From: a virus
IMG/VR virus record: IMGVR_UViG_3300032308_002092
Location: 87,208-151,207 of that record
Length of the DNA: 64,000 nucleotides
Direction: 5' to 3' (one strand)
A program made the position numbers and the translations under genes. This document shows, in pieces, positions 35,052-46,300 of this stretch. The notes beneath the pieces were generated by a model. That model ran no database searches. It saw only the letters and a list, made by a program, of their open reading frames with translations, and had not been told where the DNA came from. Position 1 is the first letter of the stretch. The number at the start of each line of letters is the position of its first letter.

Positions 35052-36779
35052 ATGACTATTAAACAACCAGACTGTAGAGTTATAGTTTTTAATCTCGATG
35101 AGAGAGAGGGCTCTAATTTAAAAAATTCTGCAGTAGCGCCAATCGGGTCTACCGAGATAGATATCAGTTCTAATGTGATATCTGTAAAAACAAGTAAAGC
35201 CAAGTCTTCCGCATCCGGCACATTTGCCATACAACTCGACTCATCCAGCAACTGGGTATCGCTGATAAGCGTCGGTAGCTGGATCTCTATTTTTATTGAC
35301 GAGAAACAAATCCCAGACCTCTCTCTTGTCCAATGGGAGCAAGACTCACTTAAATGGATTGGGCGCATAGATACGGTTAGAGCAACTCGTCAAGTCGATC
35401 AAACCACGGGTGCGTGGATAACGACCTACACCATATCTGGTAGAGACTGGGCTTCTGCCTTAGAAGCAATGATATACATCGATACTATTGCCTCAGAGTC
35501 TCCAAAGGCATTGGCGGCTGCACCGGGCAACTCTGGTGTTGGTCAGGCTACTCGTTTTGTTTTTGACGATAAGGTTAGAGGTCTGTACAACAAGGGCGTC
35601 GTAAGTTCAAGCGACATCGCAGAGATGCTGTTGGATATATGGGGCAAGCAAGGAAGCGCTTTCAATATAACATCTAGCCTAAGCGCAGAGATGGCAGAGC
35701 GCTTTATGCCATTCGCCCCATTTTACCTACCGGGTAGCATCCCACTATACATGGGTAAGACACCAGAGTTTCGCCTGTCATCTATTGTTGAGCGCAAGTA
35801 CGGTAAGCTCGTTAGAGAAGGTGAGTACGAGAATAATGTGGAAGCGGCTGGGGCATTTGACTACACGACCATATTAGGCGTGAACTCCATATGGCAGGTT
35901 CTTAACGCTACCACTACTGTTGGCGGTATCAACGAAATACTCGCTGATCTTGATTTTTCAGATGGGTCACCAAACATGACCATATTTAAGCGGATCAGGC
36001 CGTTCTCTCTGAAAAGAGAAGGGTTGTCGCTTTCTTCTTTGCTGCCTTTTTCTTCGCCATCTGTGTCTGTGCTTGGATCTGATCACAAATCTGAAATAAC
36101 ATCCTCCTTCTTCCTACTGCCTAAGACCTACATAGATACCGCGAACATCCTTTACGTTGACGTCGGCGGCAACTGGGGTGATGTGATTAACTTTATTGAG
36201 GTAATGCCGGTTCTATCGCTGTGGCCAAGCTTAGAAGTACCTAAGGCGGTATTCAAGGGCAATAACGCTATCTACAGTATACCCAGCTATACAATCAGTG
36301 GTTTTAAACCTATACGCATAGAAGTCACTATGTTCCCACTAAAGAGCGACGGAGCTCCTGACATAGTAGGAATCAGAGATTGGCTCGAAGTGCTACAAGA
36401 GTGGTACTTCGACACGCATAAAATGTTAAATGGTACTGTTGTATTCTCTGGTCAGAGTGGCTACATATCCGTTGGAAACAACATCTTGTTTTCAGCAAAC
36501 TCTATATCGGATGCTAGCTTCGTATCGACTAGTGGGATACCTAATTTTGGAAGCGGTAATGATCCGCACATCTTGGCCCACGTAGAGAGCGTTTCCCACT
36601 CAGTAGAAAAGAACCCAAATGGTGCACTAAACTACACAACTACGGTTCAGTTCGTTAGAGGTATTATTGTCGACAATGAAGGGTCTTCTAAGATAGCGAG
36701 CGGAAACAGTGGTTTTGGAGTTGATTCAAAGGCGCCGAGCGATCCTAAAAACAACAAAAATGTCTTGGTGACTAAGTGA
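35052..36779 (+). CDS. Baseplate hub protein (gpD/gp27-like)
   Basis: 575 residues. N-terminal domain with SVKTSKAKSSASGTFAIQLD and LVQWEQDSLKWIGRIDTVRA, and TTYTISGRDWASALE, the pattern of hub beta-barrel domains that grip the spike. The C-terminal part (HILAHVESVSHSVEKNPNGA then TTTVQFVRG) is typical of gpD-like ends. In T4-like tails the hub trimer joins tube to spike; the spike gene follows with GTGA overlap. Confidence 0.8.
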   Translation: MTIKQPDCRVIVFNLDEREGSNLKNSAVAPIGSTEIDISSNVISVKTSKAKSSASGTFAIQLDSSSNWVSLISVGSWISIFIDEKQIPDLSLVQWEQDSLKWIGRIDTVRATRQVDQTTGAWITTYTISGRDWASALEAMIYIDTIASESPKALAAAPGNSGVGQATRFVFDDKVRGLYNKGVVSSSDIAEMLLDIWGKQGSAFNITSSLSAEMAERFMPFAPFYLPGSIPLYMGKTPEFRLSSIVERKYGKLVREGEYENNVEAAGAFDYTTILGVNSIWQVLNATTTVGGINEILADLDFSDGSPNMTIFKRIRPFSLKREGLSLSSLLPFSSPSVSVLGSDHKSEITSSFFLLPKTYIDTANILYVDVGGNWGDVINFIEVMPVLSLWPSLEVPKAVFKGNNAIYSIPSYTISGFKPIRIEVTMFPLKSDGAPDIVGIRDWLEVLQEWYFDTHKMLNGTVVFSGQSGYISVGNNILFSANSISDASFVSTSGIPNFGSGNDPHILAHVESVSHSVEKNPNGALNYTTTVQFVRGIIVDNEGSSKIASGNSGFGVDSKAPSDPKNNKNVLVTK

Positions 36780-37774
36780 TAAAAGACTCCTCCATATGGC
36801 GTGATATAAGCAGTATCGCAGTAGTGCCGAACAACCCTATTGTTACTGGGGTTGTAGTGGATAAAACGGACGATAAAGAGCTCGGTAGCGTCAGATACTT
36901 TGTCGATGTGGCATCTAATGGTAGACGCTATCAGATACAATGCATTCAAATGGTTCGCTTCGGTAGCCCGTACAACTACGAGCAGTACACTTACACCAAG
37001 ATGGAGAACATAATCCCTCCGGCTTTGCCTGATGTCAACCCACTAGACTACGGTTTAAAATCTGGGGACACAGTTATAGTTGCTCAGTTGTCTGGCTCTG
37101 AGGGGGTGATACTCGGCGCTGTCAAACACCCTAAGCGTAAAAGCCAAGTGCCAGCCGATGACGTTGGCTACGAGTCTTGCTACAATGGCATTAAGACCCA
37201 GATAAAGAAAGATGGTAGCTACAAAATTACCTTTCAAGGCAAGCCGTTGCCCACAGTTGATGCGCAACTAAAGCTACCAATCATGACGCCAACCCTACCA
37301 GACGCATTAGCATATAACCCGCTCATATCGGGTAGTAGCTTTGGTTTCGACGAGAAGGGTGGCTACGAGGTTACTGATGCCTCCGTCGTCTTGCCGCAGA
37401 GCATCAAGATCGACAAAGCTGGCGGCACAACTACTATCACCTCTGGCTTGGTGACTATAGCGATCGACAAGAAGACTCAGAAGATAGATGTGTCTTGTAT
37501 CGACGCTGCAATATCTGCGAAGAAGTCAGTGAAGATAGATACAACTCAGCTCGAGATGTCTGGCCTTGCTGGAGTAAAGATCAAGGGTGCCAAGATAGCC
37601 ATTGGCTTCGGTGGCGTCGAGCTCATCGACTCTATCATACAACTAATCGACAACATTGGCCTTTTGGTCATACCACACCACTTGGGTCCCTGCTCACCTG
37701 TGTCTGCCTCTCCTACGTGGGCGCAGATACTGGCACTGAAGGTTAAACTATCCCTGATCAAAGGCAGTCTATAA
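36776..37774 (+). CDS. Baseplate spike / puncturing protein with OB fold (gpV-like)
   Basis: 332 residues, GTG start overlapping the hub stop. N-terminal OB-type domain (TGVVVDKTDDKELGSVRYFV, then LKSGDTVIVAQLSGSEGVIL) as in gpV/VgrG. The middle and C-terminal segment has short beta repeats (KIDKAGGTTTITSGLVTIAI, KKSVKIDTTQLEMSGLAGVK) forming the needle-like triple beta-helix. The extreme C-terminus carries HHLGPCSPVSASPTWAQ, not a typical PAAR tip. Confidence 0.8.
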   Translation: MIKDSSIWRDISSIAVVPNNPIVTGVVVDKTDDKELGSVRYFVDVASNGRRYQIQCIQMVRFGSPYNYEQYTYTKMENIIPPALPDVNPLDYGLKSGDTVIVAQLSGSEGVILGAVKHPKRKSQVPADDVGYESCYNGIKTQIKKDGSYKITFQGKPLPTVDAQLKLPIMTPTLPDALAYNPLISGSSFGFDEKGGYEVTDASVVLPQSIKIDKAGGTTTITSGLVTIAIDKKTQKIDVSCIDAAISAKKSVKIDTTQLEMSGLAGVKIKGAKIAIGFGGVELIDSIIQLIDNIGLLVIPHHLGPCSPVSASPTWAQILALKVKLSLIKGSL

Positions 37775-37775
37775 T
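37770..37775 (+). promoter_or_regulatory. TATAAT box after the spike gene
   Basis: cagtcTATAATAG covers the spike stop region, 19 bp before ATG 37795. Confidence 0.45.
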
Positions 37776-37794
37776 AGTCGAGGGGGTGTTGTAG

Positions 37795-38736
37795 ATGCCA
37801 ATAAGAGAAGCAAGTAAAGCCGTAAATGATGCTGCACAAGCACAATTAGGAGGGCTAGTAACTTCTATTGCAAAATCTATTAATTCCAGAAAAAGCCCAT
37901 ACGAGCCAATAGTAGAGAACTGGTATAAGTCGCTCCCGTATGCCTTTATTGCTACTGACTCTAGTGGCGCACAAAAATCATTCAACCTCCCACTAAACCC
38001 CAACAACATCAGTATAACTACGCATTTTGCCACCAACGTTATTGCAACCATCGGTGGGACCGTAGAAGAGCATGCGCCACAGCGCTACTTCGATATCTCG
38101 ATATCTGGCACGACCGGTATAGCTCCTCAGCACATCGAGGAGTCGCCGGTAGTGTCTAGGCCTAACACGGCGATCGATGGCAGAACAGCCTATACGCCAG
38201 AGTTCAATCTAGGTGCGCTAACTGGTGGGTTCTTCGCCAAGACTACTGGACAGTTGGATAACGCTCTAAATAAAGCACGTGACATTCTTGGCGGATCTAA
38301 GAAGCACGAGTCTGGAGTTGCAGCTGCGTCTAGTGGGTACGCAGCGTTCCACAATTTCTATAAATTCTTACTAGCAAACAAGAACCAGCTGTCAGGCGGC
38401 GGCTCTTCTATTGCTGGGTTTGGCTCATCTAGCAAGGCGCAACCACTTAGGTTCCTTTCGTACAAAGACAACCAAGAGTATAAGTGTGCAATTTTGCGCT
38501 TTGAGCTGATTCGCTCAGCGGACAACCCAATGCTCTACAACTACAATATACAGCTTAGGGCTTACAGCCTTAGCAGCACTGGTTTTAGCGATTTTAAGGA
38601 GCTGGGAAACTTGCGTCTACAAGTACTTGGCTTGGGTGGTGACTCTTCTACGCTCTCTAGTTTTAAGAACAAAATATCGGGTGCGAAGGCAGGAATAGCT
38701 GCAGTGTCTGGCGCCTTTAAATCGTTTGGTAGGTAA
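37795..38736 (+). CDS. Baseplate protein, 313 aa
   Basis: GGGGG-rich SD region. The segment FNLPLNPNNISITTHFATNV / IATIGGTVEEHAPQRYFDIS / ISGTTG is a pattern found in baseplate proteins of Gram-positive and Gram-negative myoviruses downstream of the spike. Helical C-terminal half with QYKCAILRFELIRSADNPMLY-like beta segment. Exact ring position unknown. Confidence 0.7.
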   Translation: MPIREASKAVNDAAQAQLGGLVTSIAKSINSRKSPYEPIVENWYKSLPYAFIATDSSGAQKSFNLPLNPNNISITTHFATNVIATIGGTVEEHAPQRYFDISISGTTGIAPQHIEESPVVSRPNTAIDGRTAYTPEFNLGALTGGFFAKTTGQLDNALNKARDILGGSKKHESGVAAASSGYAAFHNFYKFLLANKNQLSGGGSSIAGFGSSSKAQPLRFLSYKDNQEYKCAILRFELIRSADNPMLYNYNIQLRAYSLSSTGFSDFKELGNLRLQVLGLGGDSSTLSSFKNKISGAKAGIAAVSGAFKSFGR

Positions 38737-38739
38737 CCG

Positions 38740-40335
38740 ATGACTAGTGCGATCGAGACTGGCTTCTCACAGATGTCAGACCTAAACCTCTGGCTGAAGA
38801 ACAAGCTGAGTGAGACCTTCACGCTCGCCGACATCCCTGCCATCATCAAGATACGCTACCCGTATATCGTTGAGAACTGGGGTATAGTCAAAGACTCACT
38901 ACTACAGCGTCTAGACAGTTATCAGGACCCATACCGTTTACAGCGTGAGATCGGCACCTTTGACTCACTGGTCAAGGCTCAGCTGGCTGGCGCAACCACT
39001 ACTCCATCTGAGACCAGGCTTCTATCCAGATATTACTCGGTGTTCGACGCGCTGACAATAGAAGAAGTAGTTCTCACGAAGCCAGAGTCAGTAATCGTTG
39101 ACTCCGAGACCAAGCGAGTAGAGACCTTCACGAAAACTACGTTTCTCAAGATCCGAGCGGATCTCGTTGTGGCTAGGGATCAAGTCGCCGACAACATCGG
39201 AGGCACTGACCCAGACTACAACCGCGTGTACAACAGAAGTCCAGTGCGCCAGACTCTAAACAAGGGCATAGACGAGATACAGCTGTCGTCACAGTTTCAG
39301 CAAGGTGTCTACCTAGTCGACACTATCCTGGCCAACGAGCAGATCATCAAGGGTGATGCAGCTATTGATCCCTTCGCGTTTGCTCGTTCTAACGCAAACA
39401 ACCCAGACTTCAATATCGGTCAGTATGCCTCAGGCAGGTTGGTTCGCATGCAGTACGGCGAGACTCTGCAGCAGCTGGCACAGCGCACCTTGGGTAACCC
39501 GGATCTTTGGTACGACATCGCTATCGCCAACGGGCTGAAACCACCGTACGTAGATGAGATCGGAGTCCAAGTGTCTCTGATCAGCAACGGTAACGGCAAC
39601 CGAGTCAACATCGCCCAGATCGGCCCCAACAACGTACTCAATCGTGACAGATTCTATTTGAATCAAATCATACTATTACAGTCCAACACTGAGCGAGTCC
39701 CAGACCAAAGGGTCATAAGGTCCATCACCGAGATCCCAGTATCTGGGGAGTTGGTGCTAGAGCTCTCTGGAGACGAGGATCTGGACAAATACGCTTTGGC
39801 GGACTCTGCGTACATACGGGTGTTTGCAGCGCAGACGATCAACTCTAGCTTCTTCGTCTTGATTCCATCTGGGACACCTCCGGATCCAAACCAGATCCAG
39901 AAGACAACACCTTGGTTTCTCAGGAGTAAGAGCGAGGACGAGCGCCAGGCAGGCGTGGATCTCTATATTGGCGACGACGGAGATCTGTCGTTCACGCCGG
40001 CCGGCGATGTTCAGCTGAGCTACGGCGCAGCCAACGGTATGCAGGCATTACTGATACTTCTGAGCACTGAGGCAGCCTCGCTCGCTAGACACCCAGAGTA
40101 TGGTGTGGCCTACAACATCGGCGACAAGAATACCAACGCAGCAATTACCCGCCAGAAGTTGGCAGAAGCCGTGGGAGATCAGATACTTCGTGACAGAAGG
40201 TTCGACCGCCTTAAGACTTTGACAGTAGAATTACTAGATGGGGCAAGTGGATACAAGGTGTTCGTAGAGGTGGTCTTGGCTGGTGGTCAGTCTGTTATAC
40301 CGATCTCATTCTCCGTCAACACCCAAGTAGATTGA
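38740..40335 (+). CDS. Baseplate wedge protein: LysM-like plus gp25 domain
   Basis: 531 residues. Residues about 235-285 match a LysM-like/gpX module (RMQYGETLQQLAQRTLGNPD, LWYDIAIANGLKPPYVDE). Residues about 415-531 match gp25/gpW (DGDLSFTPAGDVQLSYGAAN, then ILLSTEAASLARHPEYG), the wedge protein that initiates sheath assembly. Fusion of the two in one protein is less usual than separate genes. N-terminus helical (MSDLNLWLKNKLSETFTLAD). Confidence 0.82.
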   Translation: MTSAIETGFSQMSDLNLWLKNKLSETFTLADIPAIIKIRYPYIVENWGIVKDSLLQRLDSYQDPYRLQREIGTFDSLVKAQLAGATTTPSETRLLSRYYSVFDALTIEEVVLTKPESVIVDSETKRVETFTKTTFLKIRADLVVARDQVADNIGGTDPDYNRVYNRSPVRQTLNKGIDEIQLSSQFQQGVYLVDTILANEQIIKGDAAIDPFAFARSNANNPDFNIGQYASGRLVRMQYGETLQQLAQRTLGNPDLWYDIAIANGLKPPYVDEIGVQVSLISNGNGNRVNIAQIGPNNVLNRDRFYLNQIILLQSNTERVPDQRVIRSITEIPVSGELVLELSGDEDLDKYALADSAYIRVFAAQTINSSFFVLIPSGTPPDPNQIQKTTPWFLRSKSEDERQAGVDLYIGDDGDLSFTPAGDVQLSYGAANGMQALLILLSTEAASLARHPEYGVAYNIGDKNTNAAITRQKLAEAVGDQILRDRRFDRLKTLTVELLDGASGYKVFVEVVLAGGQSVIPISFSVNTQVD

Positions 40336-40342
40336 GGCAAAA

Positions 40343-43300
40343 ATGGCAGTAGAATTAAAGACGTACAACGAAATTTTGGGCCAACTGGTCCGTAAGATCA
40401 TTGCCGACACCTCGGTCAACGACCTCGCTACGGGTTCCGTGTTGCTTACCCTGCTTGAAGCAGTAGCAGCTAATGACTTCGACAACTCTACTTCCATACT
40501 GAGCGTCCTAGAGACCCTCAACATCGACGCTATCCGCAACCAAGACTTGGACTCCAGAGCTGCAGACTACGGTCTGACGAGAAAGCCTTCCCAGAGGGCA
40601 ACTGGCTTCATACAAATCTCTGACTCCGCGATCACCAAGAGAGCCACTTCGCTGTACGCGGTAAAGCCGCCACCGATCGCGGGCTCTAGCATCATCTACG
40701 TAAATAACGCAGCAGGATGGAGTCCCACTGGGACTTTGTTTATCGGCCGCGGCACTCAGCAGTTCGAAGGTCCAGTATCGTACACCTCTATCGTGAACAA
40801 CGGTAGCTTCTACACGATCACATTGGGTTCTGCACTGCAGAAAGACCACCTCATCTCTGACTCTGTGATTGACTCACAGGGCAACGCGGATCGCTTGATC
40901 CCAGCTGGTACCGAGGTGTCCATACCTGCGAACAACCAGAGCCCAGAGATCAAGTTCTCGACCCTGCGTGACGCAGTCCTTGCTTCCGGTGAAGACACCG
41001 TGGGCAACATTGGTATCGTGGCCCAAGCCGCGGGCGTGAGGAGCAACGCGAGTATCAATACTATCGTGGCTTTCGTGAACGCGCCGTTCGCTACCGCTGC
41101 AGTCACAAACACCTCGGTTCTATCAGATGGAGCAGACGCAGAGTCCGACGATGACCTGCGTGAGCGAATCAAGTCCTACGCGTCTACCTTGGCACGTGGA
41201 ACTAGAGATGCCATCCTCTCCGCTATCTTGAACGTATCGGACCCAGACGACGGCAAGCAAGTAGCATCTGCGGTGATCACGGAACCAGCTGAGATCGGCG
41301 ACCCATCTATCGTCTACATTGACGACGGCTCTGGCTTCCAGCCGAGCTACGAGGGTCAACCACTAGATACACTACTTGGTTCTGCTACTGGTAACGAAGA
41401 GTTCTTGCAGCTCGCAAACTTTCCGCTACCTAGACCTCAAGTCGTGAATGCAGCAGAAGGTCCGTACCAACTATCCGACGGCATGAAGCTTAGGGTCAAG
41501 ATAGACATTACGGAGGAGGAAGTAACATTCTCCAGCAGCCAGTTCTTGAACATCGCTGCGGCTACGCTGCAAGAAGTAGTGGTTGCGATCAACGACCAAG
41601 CGATCAACTTCCGCGCACGACTTACTGACAACTCTGCTAGATTGCTCCTGTCACCAGTTGACGACAAGGTAGAGCTCATCCAAGTGCCTGCGCTGAGGGA
41701 AGGCGAGTTACTGTCGACCTACGCCAACAACATCTTTAGATTCCCAACCAACGAATACTCGTATATCAAACTGTATCGTAACAACACCTTACTCAGAAGT
41801 ACACTGAGATCTGCTACGATCACGACTGCAGCATTCTCGTCTTGGACCATTACCGGACCAGGTAACCTAATCCTGCAAGTCGATGGCACGCCAGCGCAGA
41901 ACGTTTCTTTCACTACACTCGACTTCGGTGGCAACCCGTTCGCGTCACTAGACATCAATGACTGGGTAACCGCTTTCAACGCGAAGTATGCGGGTATCAC
42001 CGCATCTGCAACTAGTTCCGGTAGGGTGACCTTTATATCCAACCGAGACGGAGCCGCTTCGTCTATCACCGCTATCGGCGGCAGCTACATCACCCAAGTC
42101 TTCGGCACCAACGTAGTGTCGGACGTAGGACAAGACTCTGACTTCGTCTTGAATCGCCAGACCGGTAACCTGCAGCTTAAGTTCAAGCCAGACGTTGGTG
42201 ACACCATCGTCGCTGGTAACACAGATGCCAAGGGTTTCTTCTCTTCGTCTGAGTCAGGCACGGGCACATTCAACTTGTCTTCCGACCCACAGAGCAGAGC
42301 TTCCCAGCTGGTCATATCGGTGGATGGATCTACCGACGTAAGACAAGGCGTGTCTTTCTCACAAGGCAACACCATCACCATCCAAGACATGGGAAGCGGA
42401 GTGATGAGGGTTATCGGCAACACGCTCGCATCGTTCGCAGCTGCACAACTAGGTGACTACCTTTGGATCACGAACCGCGGCGACGTAGGTGGCGGTGGCG
42501 CTTGGGCTGCAGTTAGCAGCAGCGGCATCTACAAGATCCTCCGCAAGGGCGACCACCTCACCGCAGGCACAGATACCTGGGTCGAGGTCTACAACGACAG
42601 CATCGTAGCTGGCGGACCATACTCAGTCCAAGATACTGCAGACGTAGCAGTATTCGAGTCCAAGACATACCCACAGATCTGGAGTGCATCCACTCTACCT
42701 ACTCCAGCAGCTGCGACGCTGCAGTCGATAGTTGACTCTATCGCCAAAGAAGTAACCAATATCAAAACGTCGGTCTTCAAGACTAGTACGGTAAAGACCT
42801 CCTCCTCCACTGAGGAAGGCGGGTCGATCGGCCTACCGGTGTCTACTGGTAGGGGAACCAATATATTCGCGAAGACCTTGGTAGAGCAGCTTGGTAACCC
42901 AACTCATACCGCTACTAAGATCTCAGATCGTGATTTGTTTGGCAACCCACGCATGGGATCTGAGTCTAGCGCGTTTTTGAATCGAACCGTGTACAAAGAA
43001 CTAGTGGGTAGCTTAGACGCAGGCGCGACACCTGGTATCGATGGTGTTGATCCGTACAGCGAGCTGCTGAGTATCAACGCTTCGACGCTGAACACTAGCT
43101 CCGTAGAGCTCGACGATATCCTCATGCTCGGCAAGGCCAACAACTCTAGGCACTTCAGGAGCATCAAGGAGCTACAACCGACCAACGACATCGGTACCCA
43201 GCACCAACTACCTAAGACAATACTCGACCACGCTTCTGGCGACGAGGTCCTGATCAGCAGGCCTGTCTCTATTGCCTCAGATGACTCTGCGGTTTTTGTT

Positions 43301-46300
43301 CTCGACAGAGATCTAGTAACCAAGACCATCAACGTTAATTTCTGGCGCAGCGGCAAGGTCAACACGCAGTACTCTGCTAGCGTGACCGCATTCTCTGCCG
43401 ACGACTACGATAACGAGCCAGGCGTAAACTTCGGTTCTCCCGCTGTGTGGAGCAAGACTCTCACTGGAGCTGAGTTCAAGGACTACGGCGTACTGATGAG
43501 ATCACGCAACTGGTACCGTACTGGTGGTGCAGCAAACGCAGCTGGTGCAACCATGATCCTGCGGTCCAAGGAATACGGCAGAGCAGGCGATCGATTCAGA
43601 TTCAAACTAGAATACCCTACTATACCGAATCAGAGCACCATCGTAAGTCACAGCAACCTACCGAACTACTCCATCGTTACTGCAACGCTCGGCTCTGACA
43701 GCGTCAAGAACGCGGGCATCATCGGCGGTACTACTTTCAAAGTCACTTCCCCAGCAGCTGACATCTATCGCTACACGTTTGATCAAGCGTATGTAGACCT
43801 CACTCCGTTAGTTCCAAACGACGTGGTCTCCATACAGCCGTCATCCGGTGTATCTGCTGCGAACCGCGGCGTGTTCAACGTGCAAGCGTTCAACGTACCG
43901 GGTAGATGGATCGAGGTCTACAACCCAACTGGGGCAATTACCTCGGTCGGTCAGCCAGAGATCTCTTACATTACTGCTACCGTAGATGTGGTTGGTACAC
44001 CGCAGGTTACCGACGTGGTTTGTACAGCAGAAGGTGCTGGAGCCGGCAACATCGGAAATAGCGAGTACTTCACTCTGTTTGACGACGTAGGTATGGTCGT
44101 ATTCTGGTACGACATCAACAACTCGGGAGCAGTGGCTCCTGTAGTACCACTTGCTAGTAGGTATGTGGAAATTTCAACAGTAATATCTGCAGACACCGAT
44201 GCTGCAGTAGCGAGCAAGACTGCTGCGGTTGTAAACTCAGACCTCAAATTCTCTGCAACAGCATCCACCAACACGGTAACCGTCACCAATCTATTCAACG
44301 GAACAGTAGCGCTCGGCGTAGCTGGACCTAACACTGGCTTTGCGGTGAATTTGGTTACAGCGGGTACTGCTAATGCTTCCGTAGGTGGCAAGTACTTCAC
44401 TCTTGCGGACAAAGATGGCTCCGTAGCAGTGTGGTTCAACGTCTACTCCGAATCAGAACCTCCACACGGAGCAGACCGTAGTATTCAAGTAGTGATCGCT
44501 CCTGGAGACTCGGCGAACACAGTAGCAACAAAAACTGCGGCACAGATAAATGCCGACTCGCAGTATGCTTCGTCAGCATCTGGCGCCTTGATTACTATCA
44601 CCGATGCCTTCAATGGTGCTAGAACCAATATCGCGGTTGGAACCTCTGGCTTCACTATCCCCGTTTCGCCAGTACGACAAGACGGTATCGACGATGGCGT
44701 GGAGACCATCACGGTCGCTTCCCTGTTTCAGTTCTTCTCTCTCGCAGAGAACGATTGCCAGACCGTATGCGACGTGATCTCTACGTCCCAGTTGATCAAC
44801 GCAGTCCCAGTGGGTAACGCGGGTGCTCTGTTTCAGAAAGCAACGAGACAAGAGACCTACACCTACGGCGGGAATAGTACTGCTCTAGCTTTTGACCACG
44901 ATCCGAACCCACTGAATCTGAAGCACGACTTCGTGACGTTCTGGGACGGCTACTCGTTCGTAAAGACTTACGCCAACACCAACCCACAGTTCGTTCTGAA
45001 GAAGGACCTCGTACTACCTGGCGTAGTGCCTAGCATCTACAACATGGCTTCAGTCCCCAACCCAGACACGACCGACGTTGGTGAGATCTTCCGGTTGGTA
45101 CCGAAGACAGTGGCCAACGTCAAGCACCACATGTCGCACAAGGCTCTGTCGCAGCTACCACTAGTTGCAGACGTAGATACTGCGGGCAATTATCGTCGTA
45201 TCCAGGTCAAATCGAAGAAGCTTGGAACCGATGGTGCCGTAGAGATGGTCGGTGGTCGTGCAAATGCAGCCTCGTTCGAGCTTATCGGCGACGGCCAACT
45301 AGCAACACAGAGCGGCACGAACTACGCAGAGCTTCGCGTATCCGCCTACCCATCGTCAATAAGCGTAGGTGACTACGTTAAAATCAAGAACGCTCTACCA
45401 GCCAAGCGGTTGTCTAGATTGGTGTCCAGCGACAAGGTCAACGTGGTCAACACCGCGTCTGGGGTATTTGAGTACAGGCTGATGCCAAAGCTCACGAACT
45501 CTGGTCAGTACGTTCCATGGACCATCACGGATACATCTGGTAGCTACTCGCTGCCAGCTGGCACGGTGTGGCGCTGGACGCACGCTCAGGCAGGATCGAC
45601 TTGCTCCATCACTGCAGTAGCAAACGGCGCTGTACTCACTGGGCCAGCCGACTACCAAGACGACTCTACTCCAGATGCAGCTAACCTACATGTAGTCAGC
45701 TACACCAACGGTACGGCTAGCACCAAGGCCAACTTCGTACTCACGCTGAGCTCTTACCCCGTGTCTGGTGATTTCTTCTTGTTCCAGACTCAAGGCGGCT
45801 CGCCAGTGATCTTCGCCGTGTGGTTCGATGTGACCGGTTCAGATCCTACTCCTACTGGGGTAGCATTTGCTGGCGCGACACATCAGATCGCTGTTGACGT
45901 ATCTGGCGCATCTACTGCTGACGGCGCTATCGCACTGATGCAAGCTGCGCTTGCGGGCAACGTAAACTTCGTCGCAAACTTCACCTCGGTACAGACCAGC
46001 GCTACTACGCTTACAAACGTAAACGCAGGCGATTTGCTTGCTGCTAGACCTACTGCTGCCTACTCTTCTGGTAACTTCTTGGATCGTTGGAGCAACGGTA
46101 ACTTGGTTCGAGCTGCTGGCGACGGGAAGGTGTCTGGCTTACCCATCATTGCCGTCAACGCTGCCTCGCGCTACGTAGATGTCTTGAACCCATGGGGCAA
46201 GGCTATGTCAGCCGACTACACCGACTCTAGTGGCGTAATCGACTTCCTTCCTGCTGCTGCAATCAAGTGGAACCTGAGTAACCGCGCTAGGGTTCGCGTA

